A DNA stretch of 64,000 nucleotides, from NCBI RefSeq assembly GCF_036327775.1, contig NZ_CP109598.1:3410001-3474000 (forward strand), written 5' to 3'. The stretch is from Streptomyces sp. NBC_01498 (GTDB lineage: Bacteria > Actinomycetota > Actinomycetes > Streptomycetales > Streptomycetaceae). Positions 17,667 through 26,978 of the stretch are shown piece after piece (the first letter of the stretch is position 1; the number at the start of each line of letters is the position of its first letter). Made by a program: the position numbers and the translations under genes. The notes under the pieces were generated by a model. That model was given only the letters and a program-made list of their open reading frames with translations, was not told where the DNA came from and ran no database searches.

Positions 17667-20600
17667 TCAGCCCTGGCCGTCGCCCTCGCCGTGGTCGTAC
17701 GCGGGCCGGACCCGTGCCACCTCGCGCGCCAGGCCCTGTCTGCTGGCGATACCGAGCTTGCGCATCGCCCGCGCCACATGCTGCTCCACCGTGCGTGGGG
17801 ACAGATAGAGCGTCGCCGCGATCTCGCGGTTGGTGAGCCCGGCGGCCGCCAGCTCCGCGACCTCCCCCTCGCGCGGGGACATGCGCTCCGCGTACGAGGG
17901 CCGGCCCGGCGGCCGGCGGTGCGCGGCGGGCCGGTGGGCGCGCAGGGTCGCCCGTACGCGCGCGGCGTCCCAGACCGCGCCGAGAGCGGTCAACTCCGCC
18001 ACACAGCGGGTGAGTTCCCCGACCGCCTCGTCCGCCTCCGCATCGCCGTCAACGCCGTCGCCACCCCCACCCCCACCCACGCCCTCGCCCCCACCCGCCA
18101 CGAGCGCGCACCGGCCCGCGCCCTCCGCCATCAGCGCGCGGGCGTACGGATGCGGCAGCCCGGCGTACGCCACACCCGCCTGCCGGAACCACGCCCGCGC
18201 CGCCGCCGGTTCGCCGTCCGCCTCCGCCAGCAGGGCCCGGCACCAGAGCAGCGCGGCCGTCGCCGACGGAGCGTCCCGCCCGGTCAGCCCGGCGGCGAAC
18301 TCGGCCACCGCCCGCCGCGCCTCCGCCCGCCGCCCCGCACCGGCCAGGGCCCCGACGACCCAGGGCGCCAACTCAGCGCCCCACACCCAGACCCCCTTCC
18401 CGCCGAGCCACGTCCAGGCGGCCGTCGCCGCGTCGGCGGCGGCCTCCGTCTCCTGCCGGGCCAGCAGCAGCCGGATACGGGCGCCCGCCGCCGTGGCCGC
18501 CACCGGGACCTCGCACGTCTCGTACACCTCGTACGCGTCACACGTCTCGTACGACGTGTCGCCCCCGCACGGGAGCCAGTCCCGTACCGCCGCCCAGTCG
18601 CCCCGCGCCAGCGCCAGCAGTGCCAGCACCACCCGGGCGTCGCTCGCGCTGCCGTCCTCGGCGACCAGCCCCGTGCACCGTTCGGCGAGGCCCTCCCAGC
18701 GGCCGGTCAGCCAGTCGCGGAACAGGGCCGTACCGCGTCCGACCCCTTCCAGGAAAGGCGCGCCGCTGCGCGCCGCCAGGTCGATGCCCTCCGTCAACAG
18801 GGCGTCCGCGCGCCGGTGGTGACCGAGATACACCGCGCCGTTCGCGGTGTTGCACAGCCCCCGCGCGACCTGTTGGCGTCCGGCCCGGTCCGGGCTGTCA
18901 CGCGGCAGGCGAGCCACCAGCCGCCATGCCGCCGGATCGCCGGTGTTCATCAGGACGGTCGCCCGGCAGGCGGCGGCGGCCGTGCGCGCGGTGCCGTCCC
19001 CCGACGCGTCGGCCGCCGTCTGCGCGCGCTCCAGCCAGGTCAGGTTCTCCGCAAGGGAGGCCCCGGGGAAGAACGGGTTGGCCAGCGCCGCCATCGCCCG
19101 CGCGGCCAGCGCGGGCCGCCCGGCCCCCGCCAACTCGTCCGCCGCACAACGCAGTTCGGCACGCCCCTCCGCGAAGCGTCTTTTGCGGTTGTGCAGGAGC
19201 AGGCCCAGTTCGAGCCGTATCTCGCCCCGGTCGGCGGCGCGCAGCGCCGGGTCCTCGACGCTCCCGCGCAGCACGCGGACCGTCGCCTCGGACCGGCAAC
19301 CCAGCACCGCGTCACGGGCGAGCGTCAGCGCCAGCCGCCCCCGCCGGTCCGGCGGCAGACCGCCCGCGTCCAGCGCCTCCTCCAGCAGCGCGACGGCGCC
19401 CTCGTCGTCGCGCACATCACCCCGCCGGTCACCTTGGCCCCCGTCCCGTCCGTCACCGCGTCCGTCACCCCGTCCGGCACCGGGCGCTTCGCAGTGGTCG
19501 CCGTCGTGATCCTCGTGTTCACCGCCGTGATCCTCGTAGTCGCCGCCCTGCCCGAGGCGTTCCGCCGCCCGCAGCCAGTCCTCCGTACGGCCACCGCACC
19601 GCCAGTGGCGGGCGATCCGCGCCCACGGCACCGGCTCCCGCGCGGCGAGCACCGCCGCCGCCCGGTCGTGCAGCCGCTCCCGCACCGGCCCCGGCAGTTG
19701 CGCGCGGAGCGCGGACGCGGCCAGCGGTACGGCGAACCCGTACCGGCCCTCGCCCGTCTCGCACAGCACCGAGCCCTCCAGCGCCGCGATCAGCGCCGTA
19801 CGGCCGCTGTCCGCGCCGCAGCCCGCGACCTCCGCCAGGTCCTCGGCGCTCGCCGGCTCGTCCAGCACCGCAGCCGCGCGGACGACCGGGCGGTACGGCT
19901 CCGGCAGCGCGGCTGTCCGGTCCAGCACCAACTCCGCGAGCCTGACCGGCACTCCGGCCTCGTCCACGTCCCTGGCGGTGAAGCAATCCCGCGCGGGCCG
20001 CTCGGGATCACCGTCGGCGGCGGCGTCGCGCAGCATCCGCAGCAGGTCCACGACGACCTGCGGAACGCCGCCGGTGCGCTGCCGCAGCCGCGCCACGAAC
20101 TCCTGCGGGCAGCGCTCCGCCCCCAGCGACTCCCCGGCCAGGCGCCGTACCCGCCGCTCGTCCAGCGGCTCAAGCCGGCGTCGTACGACGGACAGCCGCG
20201 CCGGATAGTCCACTGCCCGGCCCAACGGCAGCCCGGCGCGAGGCAGTTGCGAAGGCCGGTAGGTGAGCACCGCCGCGAAGGGCGTCGGCGGCCCGGTCAG
20301 CAGAGCGCGCAGCACGGCCAGACAGTCGTCGTCCGCGTGGTGGAGGTCCTCCGCGACGAGCAGCGCCGGACGGGCGGATGCGAGGAGCGCCTCCAGTGCC
20401 TGCGGGGCGGTGAGCCGTACGGCGGGCGAGCCCGGGGCGACCGCGACGGCGGGCACGGGCACGGGCGCGGGTACGGGTACGAGCCCGGCCGGACCGCCCC
20501 GGCCGTCCCGACCGCGCGCACCCTCCCAACCACCCCGACCGCCCCGACCGCCCCGACCATCCGAACCGCCCGAACCTTCGAGACCGTCAGAACCGTCAGG

Positions 20601-20879
20601 GCCGTCCGGACCGGCGACCGAGAAGCCGCCCGTCGCCCGGAAGGTGACCACCACCTTCTCCACCGCCCGCACCCCGGGCGAGTCCAGCAGCCGGCGCACC
20701 CGTCTGCTCTTGCCCATCCCGGCGTCGCCCTCGACGAGCACCAGCGCGGGCTCCCGCCCGGCCCCGGACAGCGCGCGCGTCACGCACCTCTCCCACGACT
20801 GTTCACGCTCACCCACGAAGGGCGCCTCCTCACGGTCGGGTTCGCCGTCGCTCTCGCGGCCGTGTTCGCTGCCTATCAC
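17667..20879 (-). CDS. Large ATP-binding LuxR-family (LAL/MalT-like) transcriptional regulator
   Basis: 1070 aa from the GTG at 20879, chosen because upstream codons to 21056 look non-coding. The AAA/STAND NTPase has Walker A GDAGMGKS at ~51-58 and Walker B ALLVAEDLHHADD at ~172. A long TPR-like helical middle and a C-terminal LuxR HTH (SPREGEVAELAAAGLTNREIAATLYLSPRTVEQHV) follow. Such proteins activate catabolic or antibiotic genes on ligand and ATP binding. Low-complexity Gly/Arg runs occur near 95-115, and a GDGRGDGRDGGQGD stretch mid-protein. It is divergent from the alpha/beta hydrolase, its likely target. Confidence 0.9.
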   Translation of the reverse strand: MIGSEHGRESDGEPDREEAPFVGEREQSWERCVTRALSGAGREPALVLVEGDAGMGKSRRVRRLLDSPGVRAVEKVVVTFRATGGFSVAGPDGPDGSDGLEGSGGSDGRGGRGGRGGWEGARGRDGRGGPAGLVPVPAPVPVPAVAVAPGSPAVRLTAPQALEALLASARPALLVAEDLHHADDDCLAVLRALLTGPPTPFAAVLTYRPSQLPRAGLPLGRAVDYPARLSVVRRRLEPLDERRVRRLAGESLGAERCPQEFVARLRQRTGGVPQVVVDLLRMLRDAAADGDPERPARDCFTARDVDEAGVPVRLAELVLDRTAALPEPYRPVVRAAAVLDEPASAEDLAEVAGCGADSGRTALIAALEGSVLCETGEGRYGFAVPLAASALRAQLPGPVRERLHDRAAAVLAAREPVPWARIARHWRCGGRTEDWLRAAERLGQGGDYEDHGGEHEDHDGDHCEAPGAGRGDGRGDGRDGGQGDRRGDVRDDEGAVALLEEALDAGGLPPDRRGRLALTLARDAVLGCRSEATVRVLRGSVEDPALRAADRGEIRLELGLLLHNRKRRFAEGRAELRCAADELAGAGRPALAARAMAALANPFFPGASLAENLTWLERAQTAADASGDGTARTAAAACRATVLMNTGDPAAWRLVARLPRDSPDRAGRQQVARGLCNTANGAVYLGHHRRADALLTEGIDLAARSGAPFLEGVGRGTALFRDWLTGRWEGLAERCTGLVAEDGSASDARVVLALLALARGDWAAVRDWLPCGGDTSYETCDAYEVYETCEVPVAATAAGARIRLLLARQETEAAADAATAAWTWLGGKGVWVWGAELAPWVVGALAGAGRRAEARRAVAEFAAGLTGRDAPSATAALLWCRALLAEADGEPAAARAWFRQAGVAYAGLPHPYARALMAEGAGRCALVAGGGEGVGGGGGGDGVDGDAEADEAVGELTRCVAELTALGAVWDAARVRATLRAHRPAAHRRPPGRPSYAERMSPREGEVAELAAAGLTNREIAATLYLSPRTVEQHVARAMRKLGIASRQGLAREVARVRPAYDHGEGDGQG

Positions 20880-21232
20880 GCCTCGGCATGTACAGAACAG
20901 ACAGCACCCGGCCAGCTCCGCCCCGGACCCGCCGTCGTCCCAACACCCGTCCCACCGCCACCGCGCACCGCTGCCGCGTACGCCGCTGGGGCACCCGGCC
21001 GCCATACGCAGATGTGCGCGAATTCCTGGAACTCGTACGAGGGAATCCCGTTCCACTTTCTGACCAAGAGCCGTCCACGGGTGATTTCGTGCCGAATTCT
21101 GGTCGTTGGTAGGAGCAGTGAAGCGGAAAGCTCCTGCTCGCTCGCGTCCGGATCCGGTGTGCCGCCACTGCGGGACGTGCGGGGGCCACGTGCCCGGACG
21201 GCGACACCCACCTCAGTCCTTGGAGCCACCCT
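20880..21232. promoter_or_regulatory. Divergent promoter region with a symmetric GGAAC/GTTCC element
   Basis: 353 bp of lower-GC DNA without a gene. At 21028-21054, GGAAC-N17-GTTCC reads as an ECF-like -35 (GGAAC) with GTT 17 bp on, in both directions, so one symmetric element could drive both the LuxR-type gene and the hydrolase. This is pattern-based only. Confidence 0.35.
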
Positions 21233-22198
21233 GTGTCTGTGCCCACCAACGCCACGCTTTCCATCCCGGTCCAGTCCGCCGACGGAGCGGCCGACGGCGC
21301 CGGGCAGTGCGCGGAGGCCGTCGAACACGACCTGACCTTCGGCGGTTTCCGCTACACCTGCCGGGTCGCCGGCCGGGGCCGGACCGACACCGAACCCGTC
21401 GTCATCCTCGGCGGGTCGTCCCAGGACCGCTACTCCTGGCAGCGGCACGAGAAGTGGCTCACGCCTCTGACCTCGGTCATCACCGTCGATCTGCCCGGGT
21501 ACGGGACGGCCGACTTCCTGCCCGCGAGGTACGGCGTCGACTTCCTCGCCGCCGCCGTACGCCACGCCCTGGAGGAACTCCGGGTCCCCCGCGTCAACCT
21601 GGTCGCCGCCTGTTACGGCGGGGCCGTCGGCGTACGGTTCGCCCAGCACTACCCCCACCATCTGGCCCGGCTGATGCTGGTCGGGATGACCACCGTCATC
21701 CCCGCCGACTACGCGGCGGCCATGGAACGCTGGGACGGCATGATCCGGCGCGGGGAGACCGAGCCCATCGCCCGCGAACTGGCCGACCGGTTCATGTCGC
21801 CTCCCGGCACCGGTCACGTACGCAAGAAGGCCGCCGTCGCCCGGCTCGTCTACCAGCAGATCGCCACCCAGAGCCCGGAGCAGCTGCGTATGTCGGCGGA
21901 GCACAACTCCCGGCTGATGCGGCACGAGTGGTACCGCCCGGAACCGGTCCCCGCCCTCCCCAGCCTGGTCGTCACCGGCGAGCACGACACCCTCACCACG
22001 CCCGCGATGGGCCGGGTGATGGCCGCGTGCCTGCCGGAGGCCCGGTTCATGACGGTCGAGGAGACGGACCACCTCGCCCCGGTGGAACGTATCGCCGACT
22101 TCGCCGATCTGATGGCCCGCTTCTGCACGGACCGCCCGCTGGAGGGGCTGCCCTACGCCACCGAGCCGGAGGTGTTCGGCACACCCCGGCCGGTATAG
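21233..22198 (+). CDS. Alpha/beta hydrolase with a cysteine nucleophile
   Basis: 321 aa from the GTG at 21233 (GGAG 8 bp upstream; a second GTG at 21239). Alpha/beta-hydrolase fold with VVILGGSSQDR as oxyanion loop. The nucleophile elbow is AACYGGA with Cys127 where most members have Ser. Asp252 (GEHD) and His280 (ETDHL) complete a triad. Cys at this position is known in PHA synthases (GxCxG) and dienelactone hydrolase, so acyl transfer is as likely as hydrolysis. Probably controlled by the divergent LuxR-type regulator. Confidence 0.88.
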   Translation: MSVPTNATLSIPVQSADGAADGAGQCAEAVEHDLTFGGFRYTCRVAGRGRTDTEPVVILGGSSQDRYSWQRHEKWLTPLTSVITVDLPGYGTADFLPARYGVDFLAAAVRHALEELRVPRVNLVAACYGGAVGVRFAQHYPHHLARLMLVGMTTVIPADYAAAMERWDGMIRRGETEPIARELADRFMSPPGTGHVRKKAAVARLVYQQIATQSPEQLRMSAEHNSRLMRHEWYRPEPVPALPSLVVTGEHDTLTTPAMGRVMAACLPEARFMTVEETDHLAPVERIADFADLMARFCTDRPLEGLPYATEPEVFGTPRPV

Positions 22199-22223
22199 TG
22201 CGAAGATCGTGCAACTCGGTTAA

Positions 22224-22601
22224 ATGGGGGACGACATGGCACTGTTCGGCAACGCGCACACGATCAATCCGGCCACCGCGCAGCAGGACTACGCACGGCT
22301 GCTGGGCCAGGGCGAACAGGTGCACGCCGCCTACCAGTTGGTCCGGGACTCGATCCTCTTCACCGACCGGCGGCTGATCCTGGTCGACAAGCAGGGGATA
22401 ACCGGCAAGAAGACCGAGTACCACTCGATTCCGTACCGGAGCATCACGCACTTCGCCGTGGAGACGGCCGGTACCTTCGATCTCGACGCGGAGCTGAAGA
22501 TCTGGCTCTCCGGTGCCACGGTGCCGATCCAGAAGACCTTCACGAAGGGTGTCGACATCTACGAGGTGCAGGCCATCCTCACGCAGTTCGCGGCACGCTA
22601 G
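22224..22601 (+). CDS. Bacterial PH-domain protein
   Basis: 125 aa, starting at the ATG at 22224 or 22236 (MALFGNAH). The sequence follows the bacterial pleckstrin-homology fold found in one-domain proteins: ILFTDRRLILVDKQG, the YHSIPYRSITHFAVETAG strand pattern, and a C-terminal helix. Function unknown; such proteins are cytosolic or membrane-peripheral. It lies 25 bp downstream of the hydrolase and may be co-transcribed. Confidence 0.88.
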   Translation: MGDDMALFGNAHTINPATAQQDYARLLGQGEQVHAAYQLVRDSILFTDRRLILVDKQGITGKKTEYHSIPYRSITHFAVETAGTFDLDAELKIWLSGATVPIQKTFTKGVDIYEVQAILTQFAAR

Positions 22602-22706
22602 CCGGACGGGGCGAGACAGGGCGGACACAGGGCGGGGCCGGGCGGGCGGGGTCGAGCGGACTGGGGCGGGGCGGGCCGACTCCGGCAGGCCCTCCCCGCC
22701 ATGTCA

Positions 22707-22722
22707 TGTGACCTGGATCACA
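22707..22722. promoter_or_regulatory. CRP-type binding site TGTGA-N6-TCACA
   Basis: TGTGACCTGGATCACA at 22707-22722 matches the CRP/FNR half-sites perfectly, and the GTG-N8-CAC core fits Streptomyces Crp sites. It is 86 bp upstream of the TTA-containing membrane-protein gene at 22809. Confidence 0.65.
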
Positions 22723-22808
22723 TCAACTCCATGTCCCTGCAAAGTGCGTGAACATCGGATGTATACCCATCAGGTGGCCTTTCCCGACCTCCCCTTCACG
22801 CTGGCACC

Positions 22809-23495
22809 ATGACGGACATGGGAGCCGGACCCGCACTCCGCCTCGTGCGCACGGCGGTGTTCGCCGCCGTGTGCGTCCTGGTGTCCGGGCTCGGCCACGC
22901 CCTGTCGTCCGGCGGCTCGCTGCCGCCGCGTGTACTCGCGCTCGCGTTCGTGCCGATGTGCGGCGCGGGCTGGTTACTCTCCCGGAGGGAACGGGGCGGC
23001 GGCGTCATCGTCGGCGCGAGCGCCGCCGGACAGCTCCTGCTGCACACCGTGTTCGGCGGCCTGCACCCCCGGCCGCACGGCGGCCACGCCGGACACATCA
23101 CCGGCCACCGGGCCGCCGAGGACCAGATGTCCCACGAGGCGTTCGGTGAACTCCTCAGCACGAAGGGGCTGTTGGGGCTGCTCGACAGCTCGGGCCTCAC
23201 CTCGGGCATGGTCACCGCCCACCTTCTCGCGGGGCTGGTGTGCGGCTGGTGGCTGTGGCGCGGCGACCGCGCGTTCGTACGGCTGATGGGCGTACTCGCC
23301 CTGTTCGCGGGCCGGTTGGCGTACGAGTTCGCCCTCCGGCGGCTGCGCCTCGTACGCGAGGTGCTCAGCGGCGGCGGCCCCGCGCACCTCCCGGTACTCC
23401 CCTCCCCGGTCGCGTACCGGCCGATCCGGCCCCCGGCCCAACTCCCGGCCCCGCACGTCGTGTCACGGCGCGGGCCGCCACTCCTTCCGTCCTGA
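22809..23495 (+). CDS. Multi-pass membrane protein with a TTA codon
   Basis: 228 aa with hydrophobic segments at about 10-30, 40-58, 64-82, 130-150 and 155-173. A His/Gly-rich loop (HPRPHGGHAGHITGH) near 85-100 could bind metal. Codon 56 is TTA (22974-22976), making it a candidate bldA-dependent gene, and a CRP-like site lies upstream. It is followed 113 bp later by a sigma-factor gene. I cannot name the family; actinobacterial proteins of this layout are annotated only as membrane proteins. Confidence 0.78.
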   Translation: MTDMGAGPALRLVRTAVFAAVCVLVSGLGHALSSGGSLPPRVLALAFVPMCGAGWLLSRRERGGGVIVGASAAGQLLLHTVFGGLHPRPHGGHAGHITGHRAAEDQMSHEAFGELLSTKGLLGLLDSSGLTSGMVTAHLLAGLVCGWWLWRGDRAFVRLMGVLALFAGRLAYEFALRRLRLVREVLSGGGPAHLPVLPSPVAYRPIRPPAQLPAPHVVSRRGPPLLPS

Positions 23496-23608
23496 GCGCT
23501 TTCCCCCTCCCGGCATGCCCGCGTGCGCCCGTGCGCCCGCACGCCCGCGTACGCGCGTGCCGCCGCTCCGACTCACGGGCCACGACGCCCGGACGCGAAG
23601 GACTTCTC

Positions 23609-24400
23609 GTGACAACTGCCGCGCCGCACACACCCGTGCCCACACGCATACCCCCCAGCCCCCTGGCTCCCACCCACATACATCCGACCTCCGTACGCCA
23701 CATCCCCGAACGGCCCACCTCCGAACGACGCATCCCCGAACGCCCCCTGGGCACCGCCGGCACCGCCGATGACGCCGAGATCACCGCATGGGCCCTGGCC
23801 GCCGGTCTCGGCGACCGGCGGGCGGCCGAACTCTTCGTGCGGGCCACGTACGACGACGTACGCCGCTTCGTCGCCCACCTCAGCGCCGACATGCGCGGCG
23901 CCGACGACCTCACGCAGGAGACCTATCTGCGGGCACTGGCGAGTCTCGCGCGGTTCGCGGGGCGTTCCTGCGCGCGCGTCTGGCTGCTGGCCATCGCGCG
24001 CCGGGTGGTCGTGGACCGCTACCGGCGCGCGGCGGTACGGCCCCGGATCGCCGACACCGCGGACTGGGTGACCGCCGCGGACCGGGCCCAGCCGCGCCAT
24101 CTGCCCGGCTTCGAGGAGTCGGTGGCACTCGCCGACGCGCTGACCGCGATGGACCCGGGCCGGCGGCAGGCGTTCGTACTGACCCGGCTGCTCGGGCTCT
24201 CCTACATGGAGGCCGCCGACACACTGGGCTGCCCGGTGGGCACGATACGGTCCCGGGTCGCACGGGCCCGGCGCGATCTCGCGGCGGTGTGGAAACCGGA
24301 CGGGGGCGAAGGCGCGGCCGAGTGCTCGGACCGGGGCGGCGCGGGCGGCGGGACAACGGAGGAGACGGCGCCGGTCACCGCCGTGGCACTCGCCGTGTGA
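23609..24400 (+). CDS. ECF-like sigma-70 family sigma factor
   Basis: 263 aa from the GTG at 23609 (GAAGGA upstream). Sigma region 2 at ~60-125 (DDLTQETYLRALASLARF...VDRYRR) and region 4 at ~170-220 (LTRLLGLSYMEAADTLGCPVGTIRSRVARARRDL). The first ~50 residues are Pro/Thr/Arg-rich with a repeated RHIPERPTSERRIPERP. The tail after 225 is Gly/Thr-rich. No anti-sigma gene is adjacent, though the upstream membrane protein could play that part; this is inference only. A hairpin at 24425-24471 follows. Confidence 0.9.
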   Translation: MTTAAPHTPVPTRIPPSPLAPTHIHPTSVRHIPERPTSERRIPERPLGTAGTADDAEITAWALAAGLGDRRAAELFVRATYDDVRRFVAHLSADMRGADDLTQETYLRALASLARFAGRSCARVWLLAIARRVVVDRYRRAAVRPRIADTADWVTAADRAQPRHLPGFEESVALADALTAMDPGRRQAFVLTRLLGLSYMEAADTLGCPVGTIRSRVARARRDLAAVWKPDGGEGAAECSDRGGAGGGTTEETAPVTAVALAV

Positions 24401-24424
24401 CGTCCCACCCGTGAGGGCGGCCCG

Positions 24425-24471
24425 GCGCGGGCGGTGAGACCCGGTTCAACCGGTCAACTCGCCGCCCGCGC
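24425..24471. terminator. Hairpin between convergent sigma-factor and ATP-grasp genes
   Basis: GCGCGGGCGGTGAG (24425-24438) pairs with CTCGCCGCCCGCGC (24458-24471) with one G-T wobble; the loop contains a small CCGGTT/AACCGG inner stem. Confidence 0.65.
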
Positions 24472-24528
24472 GTGCCCGTTCCCACCGGGCCTGGCCGCCC
24501 CTCGTCCCCGCTCCCTCACTCCCGCCCC

Positions 24529-25812
24529 TCATCCCCGCCCGTCGGCCCCGTCGGCGGTCTTCATCACCGGACGCACCGTCGTCGCCGCGCTCCACGCCCG
24601 GTGCTGCGCCAGCTCGGCCGTCTCCGCCTCGGCGAGGACCATGCCGGTGCAGCCGCGCTGGTCGTGCACGTGCGGCACGGCGTCGCCCGGCGCCCGCACC
24701 GGGTACCAACTCACCTCGCCGGGAAAGGCGTCGAGCCCGTCGAGGCCGTCCCACCGTTCCAGGACACCGGGCTCGTCCGCGTACACGAGCACGAACGCGA
24801 CGGCCGGACCCACCGGTCGCAGCGGCGCGTCCAGAAGGGCGGGGCGACGGCCGAGCGTGACGTCGACCAGGGCCTCGTACACGTTGACGTCCAGCGTCCG
24901 GCACATCGCCTCGGCGACGAGGGCGCCGCCGATACGGCGGTTGATCTCGACCAGTTCCGGGCCGCGCCGGGTGAGGACGAACTCGACGTGCGCGAAGCCC
25001 TGGTCGTGCCCGGCCGCCGCGAGCACGTCGCCCACCCACCGCTCGATCGCCGCCAGTCGACCGTCGGGGAGCGCCACAGGGAAGGCGGCGGCCTCCTCGC
25101 GCACGGCGGGCCGGCGCGAGGTCTGCCGGCTCAGTACGCCCAGCAGCCGTGTACGCCCCTCCCAGCTCAGGGTCTCCGCGCTGTAGAGGGGACCGGCGAG
25201 GAAGGGTTCGGCGAACAGCCGGCCGTTCAGCCCGCCGGGCGCCTGCGCGCGCTCGGCGGCCTCGGCGAGCGCGAGGTCCAGAGCCGGTTCGTCGGGCACG
25301 ATCCACACGTCGCGCGACGAGGTCCCGGCGGACACCTTCAGCACGGCGGGCAGCCCGACGGCCTCGCGTATCAACTGCGCACTGTCCGAACGGGGTTCGA
25401 CCACGACCGACGTCCCGGCGCTCAACCCGGCCCGGTGCAGCGTGTCCCGTACCCGCGCCTTGTCACGGAGAAGTCTTACGGCCTCCGGATCGGGACCCGG
25501 CAACCCGAGTTCCTGTGCGAGTTCGGCCGCGGGCAGGCTCCAGGTGTCGGTGGAGTTGATCAGCCCGGCGAGGTCGGGCAGCCGCGCGAGGGCGCCGCGG
25601 ACGGCGGCGGGGTCGAAGGTGTCGACGTCCACGACCTCCAGTCCGCCGGCGGGTCCGTCGGGGGAAGCGTCGGCGGAGCCGGCCGTGGCCAGTTCGTGGC
25701 GGTAGACGCTCCGGTCGCCGGTCAGCAGGACGAGGCGGTGCCCGGCGGCGCGGGCGGCCTCGGCCGTACGCGCGAGACCGAAGGAGAGTGCTTCCAGGGC
25801 GGCGATGGTCAT
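24529..25812 (-). CDS. ATP-grasp ligase of a small biosynthetic operon
   Basis: 427 aa from the ATG at 25812, whose ATGA overlaps the stop of the upstream gene, so the two are coupled. ATP-grasp fold: an N-terminal Rossmann-like part, lid VGLPAVLKVSAGTSSRDVWIV, and the metal site FVLTRRGPELVEINRRIGGALVAEAM (E and N ligands). These enzymes join a carboxylate to an amine through an acyl phosphate. As last gene of a methyltransferase / PLP enzyme / ATP-grasp operon it probably ligates an unusual amino acid made by the partner enzyme. No close characterised relative recognised. Confidence 0.88.
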   Translation of the reverse strand: MTIAALEALSFGLARTAEAARAAGHRLVLLTGDRSVYRHELATAGSADASPDGPAGGLEVVDVDTFDPAAVRGALARLPDLAGLINSTDTWSLPAAELAQELGLPGPDPEAVRLLRDKARVRDTLHRAGLSAGTSVVVEPRSDSAQLIREAVGLPAVLKVSAGTSSRDVWIVPDEPALDLALAEAAERAQAPGGLNGRLFAEPFLAGPLYSAETLSWEGRTRLLGVLSRQTSRRPAVREEAAAFPVALPDGRLAAIERWVGDVLAAAGHDQGFAHVEFVLTRRGPELVEINRRIGGALVAEAMCRTLDVNVYEALVDVTLGRRPALLDAPLRPVGPAVAFVLVYADEPGVLERWDGLDGLDAFPGEVSWYPVRAPGDAVPHVHDQRGCTGMVLAEAETAELAQHRAWSAATTVRPVMKTADGADGRG

Positions 25813-26978
25813 CGGGTGGCCTCGCTCTCGGCGGCGACGACGGCATCCGGCGCCGCCACCGTGCCCGACGGAAGGACGGCGTCGGGCGGGACGACGGTGT
25901 CGGGCGGCACTGCGGCGTTCGGCGGGGCGGGTCGGCCGGCCCACTCCATCACGGCCCAGGGCGGGCGCAGTTCGGCGAGGTCGTCGATGCGTTCCGGCCG
26001 CAGCGTGCCCGGGTCGGACGCCTCGGCGTGCCGGGCGAACACCCGCTCGGCGTAACGGTGTCCGGTGTCCGCGCCGAGCACCAGATGCGTGCGGTGCGGA
26101 TCGCGCGCCGCCTCCCAGGCCGCGACGAGATGCGCGGCGCCGGTGGACAGCCCCGCGAACACCGCGTGCTGCCGCAGCAGCGCGACCGAACCGGCCATGG
26201 CGTGCCGGAAGTCGAGCCAGTGCACGGTGTCGTACAGCTCGTGGCGCACGTTCCCGAACGGGATCGAACTGCCGATGCCCGCGATGATCGCCTCCGGATC
26301 GCTGAACCCCTCGCTGCCGAACGTGACGCTGCCGAAGGGCTGGATGCCCACCAGCCGTACGGTGCGCCCCTCGTCCCGGCGCTCCTCGCGGAGCGCGCGG
26401 GTCAGCCCGCCGGTCGACGCGCCCGTCCCGACGGTGCCGACGACGGTCAGGTCAGCACCGGGCAGCGCGGCGCTCGCGAGGGCGGCCAGTTCGCGGTAAC
26501 CGGCGTGGTGCACCCCGTCGTGGTACTGCCGCATCCAGTGGAAGTCCGGCCGTGAGTCGAGGAGTTGGCGTACGTGCAGCACCCGCCGCTCCTGGTCGAG
26601 GCGCAGGCTCCGGGACGGCGGCATCTGGTCGACGGTCGCGCCGAGGACCTCCAACTGGGCGCGCATCGTGGCGTCCACGGTGGTCGACGCCACGATGTGG
26701 CAGCGCAGCCCGTAGCGGTGGCAGGCCATCGCCAGTGCGAGGGCGTAGATACCGCTGGAGCTGTCCACGAGGGTCTGGCCGGGCACGATCCGGCCGCGTT
26801 CGAGCAGTTCACGTACGGCGCCGAGCGCCGCGTACACCTTCATCGTCTCGAAGCGGGCGAGGACGACGTTCTCGGAGAGGCGCAGGAAGGCGGGGGCCTT
26901 GACGGCGTCCGTGATGTGGTCGTGCACGGGGACCGAGAGGCGGGGGACGCGGGGGGTGGTGGGGCTGAGCTGGGGCAT
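25809..26978 (-). CDS. Cysteine-synthase-like PLP enzyme (fold type II), divergent active-site loop
   Basis: 389 aa from the ATG at 26978. Beta-family PLP fold: predicted Schiff-base Lys in RFETMKVYAALGAV near residue 47, and the phosphate loop VGTVGTGASTGGLTRALR. The substrate loop, normally TSGNTG in cysteine synthases, reads DSSSGIYA, so it is not ordinary CysK; a beta-replacement making a non-protein amino acid is plausible. The C-terminal 35 residues are an Ala/Pro/Val repeat (PPDTVVPPDAVLPSGT). It is 110 bp downstream of the methyltransferase and overlaps the ATP-grasp gene by 4 bp. Confidence 0.87.
   Translation of the reverse strand: MPQLSPTTPRVPRLSVPVHDHITDAVKAPAFLRLSENVVLARFETMKVYAALGAVRELLERGRIVPGQTLVDSSSGIYALALAMACHRYGLRCHIVASTTVDATMRAQLEVLGATVDQMPPSRSLRLDQERRVLHVRQLLDSRPDFHWMRQYHDGVHHAGYRELAALASAALPGADLTVVGTVGTGASTGGLTRALREERRDEGRTVRLVGIQPFGSVTFGSEGFSDPEAIIAGIGSSIPFGNVRHELYDTVHWLDFRHAMAGSVALLRQHAVFAGLSTGAAHLVAAWEAARDPHRTHLVLGADTGHRYAERVFARHAEASDPGTLRPERIDDLAELRPPWAVMEWAGRPAPPNAAVPPDTVVPPDAVLPSGTVAAPDAVVAAESEATR

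Noticed and set aside
17691..21335. 1214-codon plus-strand frame
   Set aside because: Antisense shadow of the LAL regulator gene, which has clear Walker and HTH motifs on the minus strand.
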